Assembly (NCBI GenBank): GCA_040905705.1
Contig: JBBDQZ010000071.1
Coordinates: 1 to 64,000, forward strand
DNA: 64,000 nucleotides
Source of the DNA: JBBDQZ01 sp040905705
GTDB taxonomy: Bacteria > Bacteroidota > Rhodothermia > Balneolales > Natronogracilivirgulaceae
Direction: 5' to 3'
A program made the position numbers and the translations under genes. The number at the start of each line of letters is the position of its first letter. Within the stretch, counting starts at the first letter, position 1. The notes beneath the pieces are model-generated. The model was not told where the DNA came from. It searched no databases and saw only the letters and a program-made list of their open reading frames with translations. Positions 8,867-16,401 of the stretch are shown piece by piece.

Positions 8867-9424
8867 ATGCCGCTAATTGTGGGTTTGGGCAACCTTGGGG
8901 AAGCGTATCAGAAGACACGCCACAACATTGGATTTACCATTGTGGATCGTCTCGCCCAATCACTTTCTGCTGGTATGGAAAAGGCCGATGAGCCTTATAT
9001 TCTGGGAATCGGCCGTTTCAAGGGGGTCAAAACCGTTCTCATTAAACCCACCACTTATATGAATAACAGTGGTAAAGCTGTTTTGAAAGCTTGCCGAATG
9101 TTTCATTATCTTCCCAGTGACATCCTGGTTTGTTACGATGATATTAATCTTCCAACAGGAAAGATCCGGTTGCGAAAAGAAGGCAGTGCCGGTGGTCACA
9201 ACGGGATGCAAAGTATTGTTGATCACCTGGGAACACATCACTTCCCCCGATTACGATTCGGAATAGACAACCAATATCAACGTGGTCAACAATCCGATTA
9301 TGTTTTGTCTCCATTCGATGAGGATGAATTTCCGGTCGTCGAAGAGGGGCTGAAAACGGCGCACGATGCCGTATTGGTTTTTATCAGGGAAGGCATCGAT
9401 CGTGCCATGAATGCATGCAACTGA
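8867..9424 (+). CDS. pth: Peptidyl-tRNA hydrolase
   Basis: The 185-residue enzyme releases peptides from prematurely dropped peptidyl-tRNA. The family hallmarks are all present: GLGNLGEAY with Asn9, TRHNIGF with catalytic His19, TYMNNSG, the YDDINLPTGKIRLR strand with the acidic residues that orient the His, and GSAGGHNG. Length is normal. The gene follows rplY by 11 bases and is probably translated from the prs transcript. hppA begins 54 bases downstream. Confidence 0.97.
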   Translation: MPLIVGLGNLGEAYQKTRHNIGFTIVDRLAQSLSAGMEKADEPYILGIGRFKGVKTVLIKPTTYMNNSGKAVLKACRMFHYLPSDILVCYDDINLPTGKIRLRKEGSAGGHNGMQSIVDHLGTHHFPRLRFGIDNQYQRGQQSDYVLSPFDEDEFPVVEEGLKTAHDAVLVFIREGIDRAMNACN

Positions 9425-9478
9425 TCCACTTTTTCTTTTTCCAACGCAACATTACCGATTCACTAAAACATTAAAAAC

Positions 9479-11695
9479 ATGCTTACAATAATTTATTTGA
9501 TACCTGTTGCCGGTATTATCGCTCTGCTATTCACCTATATTAAATCCAACTGGGTGGCCAGGCAGGAGGCCGGAACAGAGAAGATGTCCGTGATCTCCGG
9601 ACATATTTATGAAGGCGCGATGGCTTTTCTGAAAGCTGAGTACCGTGTCCTGGCGGTTTTTGTAGTGATTATTGCCATACTATTAGGCCTTCACGGCTCA
9701 ATAACAGAGGGCTCCTCACCATTAGTTGCACTGTCATTTGTTGTAGGAGCATTATGCTCCGGTTTGGCCGGATTTATCGGGATGAGAGTAGCTACCAAGG
9801 CCAATGTCCGAACAGCACATGCGGCACGGACCAGCCTCAATAAAGCACTCAGTGTTGCCTTTACCGGCGGTTCCGTCATGGGCCTCGGCGTTGTCGGGCT
9901 CGGCATTCTCGGCCTGGGACTTCTTTTATGGTTATATACAAGCGTTTTCGGTTTTATCCCCGCCCATGAAACCGGTGCAGATATTCAAGCCACACTCACT
10001 CAGATTATTACCGTAATCACCGGGTTTTCTTTCGGTGCTTCGTCTATTGCCCTTTTTGCCCGTGTCGGTGGCGGCATTTACACCAAAGCAGCTGATGTCG
10101 GGGCTGATCTTGTAGGGAAAGTGGAAGCAGGAATCCCCGAGGACCACCACCTTAATCCAGCCACTATCGCCGATAATGTAGGGGATAATGTGGGGGACGT
10201 CGCCGGAATGGGAGCCGATCTTTTTGAGTCTTTTGTTGGATCTATTATTGCCGCCATGGTACTGGGTGTTGTATTCATGTCGTCGCAAACCTTTGTAGAT
10301 GAATCGGTATTCGGTAATTTGAGCGGGGTGATTCTTCCCCTTGTATTGGCCGGAACCGGAATCATTATTTCCATCATCGGAACCTATTTTGTTCGTGTGA
10401 AAGAAGGCGGAAATCCACAAACAGCTCTTAATACCGGTGAAATAGTTGCTGCGGGCCTGCTGGTAGTCACGTTCTACTTCCTGATCACCTGGATCATGCC
10501 GGCGAGCTGGACCTATACAGATGTACTTTACGGTGTGGAAAGGACCATTTCATCCCACGGTATCTTTTTTGCCTCCACGATCGGCTTGATTGCCGGTCTT
10601 CTGATCGGATTTATTACCGAATACTTTACCGGAGTGGGTAAAAAACCGGTGATCAATATCGCAAGACAATCGATTACCGGGCCTGCCACCAATATTATCG
10701 CCGGCCTAGGCGTAGGAATGATGTCTACCGCTCTGCCCATTCTTATTATCGCCATTGCCATCATGACCACCTTCGAATTTGCCGGACTTTATGGCATTGC
10801 CATCGCCGCTGTCGGCATGCTATCTACTCTGGGTATACAGCTTGCTGTGGATGCATACGGCCCGATTGCCGACAATGCCGGCGGTATAGCTGAAATGGCG
10901 GAATTACCGCCAGAGGTGCGTAACAGAACTGATCAGCTGGATGCTGTCGGTAATACGACCGCCGCTATCGGAAAAGGATTTGCCATCGGATCGGCAGCAC
11001 TTACCGCCCTTGCCTTGTTTGGCGCATTTATGACCTCCGCCAACATCCAGGTAATCGACATCTCCCAGGCCGGAGTAATCGCTGGACTTTTTGTGGGGGC
11101 TATGCTGGCATTCGTCTTTTCCGCGCTCTCTATGGGAGCTGTCGGACGTGCCGCCATGTCGATGATCCAGGAAGTGAGACGTCAGTTTAATGATATCCCG
11201 GCATTGAAAAATGCACTGGAAGTGATGCGTAAAAACGCCGGAAAAGAACAAAGTGAATGGACTGACAAAGATAAGAAGACCTTTGTAAAAGCGGAAAATG
11301 CAGCTCAATACGGGCGATGTGTTGAAATTTCGACGAAAGCAGCTATAAAAGAGATGGTCCTTCCGGGCCTTATGGCGATTGCTGTACCTGTATTGGTAGG
11401 TTTTTTATTTGGAGCCGAGGCACTTGGCGGGCTTCTTGCCGGGGTAACGGTTTCAGGTGTGTTGATGGCGCTTTTTCAGGCTAATGCAGGCGGAGCCTGG
11501 GATAATGCCAAAAAAATGATCGAAGCCGATATTGAGTTTGATGGAACGGTTTACAGCAAAGGCTCAGAAGCCCATAAAGCAGCGGTTACCGGTGACACAG
11601 TGGGTGATCCGCTGAAAGATACGTCGGGCCCTTCACTGAATATTCTGATCAAGCTGATCTCTATTGTAGCTTTGGTGATCGCCACCGCTATATAA
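9479..11695 (+). CDS. hppA: Membrane-bound ion-pumping pyrophosphatase (K+-dependent type)
   Basis: This 738-residue protein with about 16 membrane helices couples PPi hydrolysis to H+ and/or Na+ export across the inner membrane. Diagnostic segments are DVGADLVGKVE, DNVGDNVGDVAGMGADLFES and the C-terminal GDTVGDPLKDTSGPSLN. The K+-dependence signature reads GNTTAAIGKG, with Ala495 where K+-independent enzymes carry Lys, so it belongs to the K+-dependent branch, which includes Na+ and dual pumps. The transported ion cannot be read with certainty. After KVEAGIPED the usual DPRN is HHLN, an uncommon variant. A strong terminator follows. Confidence 0.96.
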   Translation: MLTIIYLIPVAGIIALLFTYIKSNWVARQEAGTEKMSVISGHIYEGAMAFLKAEYRVLAVFVVIIAILLGLHGSITEGSSPLVALSFVVGALCSGLAGFIGMRVATKANVRTAHAARTSLNKALSVAFTGGSVMGLGVVGLGILGLGLLLWLYTSVFGFIPAHETGADIQATLTQIITVITGFSFGASSIALFARVGGGIYTKAADVGADLVGKVEAGIPEDHHLNPATIADNVGDNVGDVAGMGADLFESFVGSIIAAMVLGVVFMSSQTFVDESVFGNLSGVILPLVLAGTGIIISIIGTYFVRVKEGGNPQTALNTGEIVAAGLLVVTFYFLITWIMPASWTYTDVLYGVERTISSHGIFFASTIGLIAGLLIGFITEYFTGVGKKPVINIARQSITGPATNIIAGLGVGMMSTALPILIIAIAIMTTFEFAGLYGIAIAAVGMLSTLGIQLAVDAYGPIADNAGGIAEMAELPPEVRNRTDQLDAVGNTTAAIGKGFAIGSAALTALALFGAFMTSANIQVIDISQAGVIAGLFVGAMLAFVFSALSMGAVGRAAMSMIQEVRRQFNDIPALKNALEVMRKNAGKEQSEWTDKDKKTFVKAENAAQYGRCVEISTKAAIKEMVLPGLMAIAVPVLVGFLFGAEALGGLLAGVTVSGVLMALFQANAGGAWDNAKKMIEADIEFDGTVYSKGSEAHKAAVTGDTVGDPLKDTSGPSLNILIKLISIVALVIATAI

Positions 11696-11789
11696 CAGAA
11701 CGGCAAAGATCCTTCATGATGATGGCACCGGCTTTTCTGTCGTCATTATGATCATGGATTGATGTGGTTTTTTCTAACGCTGTCACAAG

Positions 11790-11821
11790 GCCCCGGAATG
11801 AAATGATTCCGGGGCTTTTTT
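11790..11821 (+). terminator. Intrinsic terminator after hppA
   Basis: The stem GCCCCGGAAT (11790-11799) pairs perfectly with ATTCCGGGGC (11806-11815) around a 6-base loop, followed by six T. It ends the hppA transcript and separates it from the hypothetical gene at 11888. Confidence 0.92.
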
Positions 11822-11887
11822 GTTATTTTTAGAAGTGATGTCTGGAATTAATATGATTTCCGGCAAAGCAAATAGTAATAAACCCAT

Positions 11888-12670
11888 GTGGACTGGATGG
11901 ATATTTTCAAGATTATATTTGAGCATGACATAACTATAGAGCAACTCCCCGGCGAGAATACCCCTGGGCACAGGGATGCCAGTGAAACTCAAGCCGAAGA
12001 GCAGATAGACCGGGAAACACGACTGAAAGCGTATTTTCATCCGGAAAAAACCTACAACCGATATTACTTCACAGGGACTCGTATACCGGATCAACTGTCA
12101 GATTCATCGTTTTCTTCCGCCGGCCAGCGTCAAAACCCGGAGTCCCATGTTGATGGCAGAAGAGATATTGAGTTTGGGCTTACCTGTTTGAGCCGGTTTC
12201 CGGAGACCCTCAAAACCTTGAATATAATTACAGGCGATGCCAGGAAGTGGCACTCTTCCGATGGTTCGAAAACCGGAAATCTTCTTGCTCTGTTAAAAAA
12301 TACAGCCCCTTTTCAAATTCTCATCAGCGGCCACAGGTCCGATCCGGATTTGCGTCCTGATCTCAGGCTGGACGATCATACCGGTATTAACGAACTCTTC
12401 GGCCCCCTTACACACCTGCTGGATAAAGATCACATGGTATTAATCACGGAGAAATCTCATCACGGATCAGATTTTCAACTCTTTTCCCGGCATAATCTGT
12501 TCGAAAAGATTTTTATCGAATATCAAAAAATGGTTCGGCCGGAATTTCGCTGTTTCAGCATAAACGGAAAGCGTGTTCAGAACGAGCGTTATTTTTATTT
12601 TGAGACCTGGACACTGGATCGTCCACCCCACGGCTTTCAGGAGATTACCCCGGACGCCAGGATCAGGTGA
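11888..12670 (+). CDS. Hypothetical protein, about 260 residues
   Basis: The frame is open for 260 codons with no signal peptide or membrane helix. The protein is hydrophilic, and Asp, His and Arg dominate the middle. The C-terminal third has beta-strand-like segments, including HMVLITEKSHH and EYQKMVRPEFRCFSINGKR. The N-terminal 90 residues look disordered. I recognise no domain. It follows the hppA terminator and precedes an opposite-strand methyltransferase, so it is probably transcribed alone. The start is uncertain because no clear ribosome-binding site is visible. Confidence 0.55.
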   Translation: MDWMDIFKIIFEHDITIEQLPGENTPGHRDASETQAEEQIDRETRLKAYFHPEKTYNRYYFTGTRIPDQLSDSSFSSAGQRQNPESHVDGRRDIEFGLTCLSRFPETLKTLNIITGDARKWHSSDGSKTGNLLALLKNTAPFQILISGHRSDPDLRPDLRLDDHTGINELFGPLTHLLDKDHMVLITEKSHHGSDFQLFSRHNLFEKIFIEYQKMVRPEFRCFSINGKRVQNERYFYFETWTLDRPPHGFQEITPDARIR

Positions 12671-12786
12671 TGACATTCAGAGAGGAAAATCGAACTGTCT
12701 TTCTGATGGCCAGTTATGAGACCGCGGTTATACTTGCATGGACTCGAACCCGGCCACCGTTGACCCCTGAAAACAAAATTTCCGGA

Positions 12787-13533
12787 TCATCCGCGTACAG
12801 TCATCAATAATCTTGGACTGGCAACCGGGTCAAACTCACCCCCCTCATAGTCTCCGAAAAACGCCATTTCAGTCAGCCCAAACCCCTCAAAAACTTTTTG
12901 AAACCAATTGCGGTCATACATTTTAACACGCTCTTGGTATTGACGTTGCTCTCCGCTGGCCCCGTCTGAAAAAGAGATGGTTTTTACAACCATATCCCCC
13001 TCTATAAAACGTCTGATGCGGCATATATGATTTCCGACATCAAGCGTCTCTTCCGGCACCAGGTTCTTGCGTACGTACTCCGGGTTCAGATAATCCATCA
13101 CCAGATAACTATCATTTCCAAGATGGGATTTCATGTTTTTGATCACTGAAATATTATCGGCATCGGTATTGAAATATCCAAAACTGGTAAACAGGTTACA
13201 GACCAGGTCAAAAATACCATTGCGCCAGTTTCGCATATCACCAATATCAAAAACAACACACGATATATGTTTGTCCTGTGCTTTTTGTCGCGCTTTTTTA
13301 ATCGCATACGGGGAGAGATCCACACCGGTAACCGAGTACCCCTGAAGAGCCATCAAAATAGCATGGCGTCCGCGCCCGCATCCCATATCAAGCACTTGCG
13401 GATACTTTCCGGGTGGAACATATTTCGTCAACCAGGAAACCAGTTTTGATGCCTCGGCATCGTCTCTGCTTTTATAAAGCAAATCATATAATGGACTGTC
13501 AAACCACGACTCATACCACTCTTTGGGTGTCAT
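12787..13533 (-). CDS. Class I SAM-dependent methyltransferase
   Basis: This 248-residue soluble protein has a Rossmann methyltransferase core. Motif I is VLDMGCGRGRHAILMA at about 48-63. The acidic residue that holds the SAM ribose follows in VTGVDLSPYAIKKAR, and motif II/post-I is VVFDIGDMRNW. The C-terminal half carries beta strands with an RRFIEGDMVVKT segment typical of Methyltransf_25-type enzymes. The substrate is unknown and neighbours give no hint. It is transcribed divergently from pyrF. Confidence 0.88.
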   Translation of the reverse strand: MTPKEWYESWFDSPLYDLLYKSRDDAEASKLVSWLTKYVPPGKYPQVLDMGCGRGRHAILMALQGYSVTGVDLSPYAIKKARQKAQDKHISCVVFDIGDMRNWRNGIFDLVCNLFTSFGYFNTDADNISVIKNMKSHLGNDSYLVMDYLNPEYVRKNLVPEETLDVGNHICRIRRFIEGDMVVKTISFSDGASGEQRQYQERVKMYDRNWFQKVFEGFGLTEMAFFGDYEGGEFDPVASPRLLMTVRG

Positions 13534-13650
13534 ACGATTTTATTACTTTTAGTATGGAAATAATGCTGATCTTCTAATTATGCAAAAAAGCCTGCAGATG
13601 ACTATGTTGCCATGGGTGCACCATCTGACATAAAGATCAGAAAAAAACAG

Positions 13651-14526
13651 ATGAAATATATAGAAAAACTTAATGTCTCAATCCGCAATTCCAGATCGGT
13701 TTTGTGTGCAGGGCTGGATCCTGTTCCCGAGCATTTCCCGCCGGAAATCACAAATCAATACCCGTCAGAGGGGGATCAGACCATCACATTTTGCCGGCGT
13801 ATTATCGAACAGTCTAAAACCGGTGTGGCTGCTTACAAAATCAACCTGGCCTATTTCGAGGCTTTGGGTTCAGAAGCTTATGATGTACTTGATGATGTAC
13901 TTGACGCTATTCCTTCAGGTAAAATTATTATCGCCGATGCCAAAAGGAGCGATGTTTCCCATACAGCCGCACGCTATAAGATCGCCTTTTTTGATCGCTT
14001 CGGTTTTGATGCGATCACTTTGTCTCCTTTTATGGGAATGGAAACGATGGTTCCGTTCCTTCAGGATGAAGATCACGCTGTCTATGCACTGACCCTGACC
14101 TCCAATCCCGGTGCCGGTGATTTTATGACCCGGCCATTTGAAGGCGCTCCCACACTGAGTATGCATGTTGCCGGCCTGTTAAGGGAGCTGGACAGGCATC
14201 ATCCCGGTTCCGCAGGGATGGTCATCGGTGCTACACAAAGTGACCTTTACGGCCCGGTTTTGAAAGCATATCCGAAAGCTCCCCTGCTGATACCGGGAAT
14301 TGGCGCCCAAGGGGGCTCTGTAGCGGAATTGCAAAAACATTTGGCCGAACACCAGGGAATCCCTCTGATCAATGTCAGCCGCAGCCTCTCTGACTATGAC
14401 CCGACAAGTAATGATCCCTGGGATGTACAGATTGCACTACATACCGGCCGGCTGAATAAAGCTCTGCAGACCATTTCAGATCGGTATCTTCCCGATTCAT
14501 CCAGTTTTGTCAATCCTTCCGGGTAA
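13651..14526 (+). CDS. pyrF: Orotidine 5'-phosphate decarboxylase, type 2
   Basis: The enzyme decarboxylates OMP to UMP, the last step of de novo UMP synthesis. The start is set at ATG 13651 (291 residues) because homologues begin just before the NSxxxCxGLDP segment; the frame is open to 13612, which would add 13 unconserved residues. Motifs are RSVLCAGLDPVPEHFP, the catalytic IIADAKRSDV, and the type 2 segments ITLSPFMGMETM and ALTLTSNPGAGDF, the latter distinguishing this form from the shorter type 1. It is not linked to other pyrimidine genes here. Confidence 0.95.
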   Translation: MKYIEKLNVSIRNSRSVLCAGLDPVPEHFPPEITNQYPSEGDQTITFCRRIIEQSKTGVAAYKINLAYFEALGSEAYDVLDDVLDAIPSGKIIIADAKRSDVSHTAARYKIAFFDRFGFDAITLSPFMGMETMVPFLQDEDHAVYALTLTSNPGAGDFMTRPFEGAPTLSMHVAGLLRELDRHHPGSAGMVIGATQSDLYGPVLKAYPKAPLLIPGIGAQGGSVAELQKHLAEHQGIPLINVSRSLSDYDPTSNDPWDVQIALHTGRLNKALQTISDRYLPDSSSFVNPSG

Positions 14527-14609
14527 CAGGTACCGGCAATGCGCTCGTCCCATGCAATGTTTAGTAGAGTTGAATATAAATTCATTCGTATAAAAACCGG
14601 TTGTCACCC

Positions 14610-15059
14610 ATGATCAAACCAAGTGTTACCATCTATACCGACGGCGCTTGCAGCGGAAATCCGGGGCCGGGGGGATGGGGAGCCTTGCTGCAATGGCAGG
14701 GCAAAGAGAAGACTCTGAGCGGAGGAGAACCAGACACAACCAATAACCGGATGGAACTTACAGCTGTGGTGCAGGCTCTTAACTCATTAAAAAAACCGTG
14801 CAGCGTCGCTATCCATAGCGACTCCGCATTGATCATCAATGCGTTTACACAGGGGTGGGTGGAAAACTGGCTTCGACGCGGATGGAAAAAATCCGACAAA
14901 AAACCCGTAGAAAATCGTGATTTATGGGAACAATTATTGAAAGCCATGAACCCGCATGATGTGACCTGGATAAAAGTCAGGGGCCATGCTGACGACAAAC
15001 GCAACAACCGGGTAGACCGCCTGGCTGTTGATGCCTGCAAAAAAATACAACAAGGTTAA
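14610..15059 (+). CDS. rnhA: Ribonuclease HI
   Basis: The enzyme cuts RNA in RNA-DNA hybrids. The four catalytic acids are visible: Asp in VTIYTDGACSGNPGPGGWG, Glu in NNRMELTAV, Asp in AIHSDSALI and Asp in the C-terminal NNRVDRLA. The basic-protrusion region around GWVENWLRRGWKKSDKKPVENRDLW is also present, in line with E. coli-type RNase HI. The start used is ATG at 14610 (149 residues); an in-frame TTG at 14601 would add three residues. It converges with tsaD. Confidence 0.96.
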   Translation: MIKPSVTIYTDGACSGNPGPGGWGALLQWQGKEKTLSGGEPDTTNNRMELTAVVQALNSLKKPCSVAIHSDSALIINAFTQGWVENWLRRGWKKSDKKPVENRDLWEQLLKAMNPHDVTWIKVRGHADDKRNNRVDRLAVDACKKIQQG

Positions 15060-15087
15060 TTATTCAAAAAATGTTTAGCATGGCTTG

Positions 15088-16107
15088 TTAAATCACTGTG
15101 CTCTTATTCCAATGGTGTCGGGCATACGGCTTTAAATGAAGATCGTCAAACAGCCCCATTTGTGCTTTGAACCATCCGGTCACTGCGATCATAGCCGCAT
15201 TATCGGTACAATATTTCGGATGAGGAATGTGCAGGGACACTCCCAGTTTATCAGCCATTTTTTGTGCTTTTTCCCTCAACATGGAATTAGCCGAAACCCC
15301 TCCGGCAATAATCACGCTTCTGACGCCTGTTTTGCGAACCGCCTCACTCAGCTTGTGAATCAGCACATCTGTAATTGCCGCTGAAATACTGGCACACAAA
15401 TCAGTTTGGTGTTCTTCCAGAAAATGATCCCGCTCATGATCCGGTAAATCCTGCAAATAATACAACACGGAAGTTTTAAGTCCGGAAAAACTGAAGTCAA
15501 GCCCTTTTTTCATCATGGCGCGGGGGAAGTTGTAAAAATCAGGATCGCCCCGTTGCGCCAACTGGTCGATACGCGGCCCGGCCGGATAATCCAGTCCTAA
15601 CAGCTTACCGATCTTGTCGAACGCCTCCCCGGCCGCATCATCTCGTGTTTGCCCCATCAATGTGTGTTCGAGCGGACGGGTGACATGAAAAATCTGGGTA
15701 TGCCCGCCCGAGACAATCAAACTCACAGAGGGAAATATCGGTTTCCCTTCAATAAACGTGGCGTAGATATGCGCATCGATGTGATTGACCCCTATAACCG
15801 GTTTGTTCCATCGGATTGCCAGCCCTTTGGCAAAGCATAGCCCAACAAGCAATGAGCCCATCAGGCCGGGCCCTTCTGTCACGGCAATGGCATCGATATT
15901 CGCTTCGGTCACATCGGCGTTCAACAGCGCCCGGGCTACCGTGTCACAAATCACCCGTTCGTGCGCACGTGAAGCCAGTTCCGGGACAATCCCTCCAAAA
16001 TCGATGTGATCATTTTGTGAAGCGATAATGCTCGACAGCAACTGCTCACCGTCATATACCGCTGCTGCCGTTTCGTCACAAGAAGACTCGATTCCGAGGA
16101 TGATCAT
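15088..16107 (-). CDS. tsaD: tRNA N6-adenosine threonylcarbamoyltransferase
   Basis: This 339-residue Kae1/TsaD protein transfers threonylcarbamoyl to A37 of ANN-decoding tRNAs, working with TsaB and TsaE. The N-terminus ILGIESSCDETAAAV is diagnostic. Metal ligands are His109 and His113 in GVNHIDAHIYA, with the later Asp in CTDNAAMIA. The nucleotide-binding segments SLIVSGGHTQI and IAGGVSANSMLR are complete. Length is standard. The gene converges with rnhA and diverges from uvrA, with a 294-base region between the two starts. Confidence 0.97.
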   Translation of the reverse strand: MIILGIESSCDETAAAVYDGEQLLSSIIASQNDHIDFGGIVPELASRAHERVICDTVARALLNADVTEANIDAIAVTEGPGLMGSLLVGLCFAKGLAIRWNKPVIGVNHIDAHIYATFIEGKPIFPSVSLIVSGGHTQIFHVTRPLEHTLMGQTRDDAAGEAFDKIGKLLGLDYPAGPRIDQLAQRGDPDFYNFPRAMMKKGLDFSFSGLKTSVLYYLQDLPDHERDHFLEEHQTDLCASISAAITDVLIHKLSEAVRKTGVRSVIIAGGVSANSMLREKAQKMADKLGVSLHIPHPKYCTDNAAMIAVTGWFKAQMGLFDDLHLKPYARHHWNKSTVI

Positions 16108-16401
16108 TTATAAAAAGTTCGTTTATAAGAAGTCCGTTCCGGGTTAATCCGCTGAAATTTCTATTAAATAAAATCGTTTGGGCAAACCACACAAACAGGA
16201 GTATCTTGGGTTTCAGATATCTCTGAACAAGCCGTGATGAATGGATACAGCATGAATATAAAACAAACTGCATTCACCAGGATCCGAAAAGATAAGATTA
16301 ACAGCAAAATATTTCGAATGAGCCCATCAGGGATTCCGGTTTAATTATTGAGTGCAACGTAATACCTTTACCCATTCATCTGCTAATCGAACACAACATT
16401 C

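Noticed and set aside
12725..12775. tRNA-like B-box (GGTTCGAGTCC on the minus strand) near 12733-12760
   Set aside because: The T stem does not pair (CCGGG against CCATG), and no acceptor or anticodon arm can be drawn, so it is neither a tRNA nor a convincing attachment-site remnant; no integrase is nearby.
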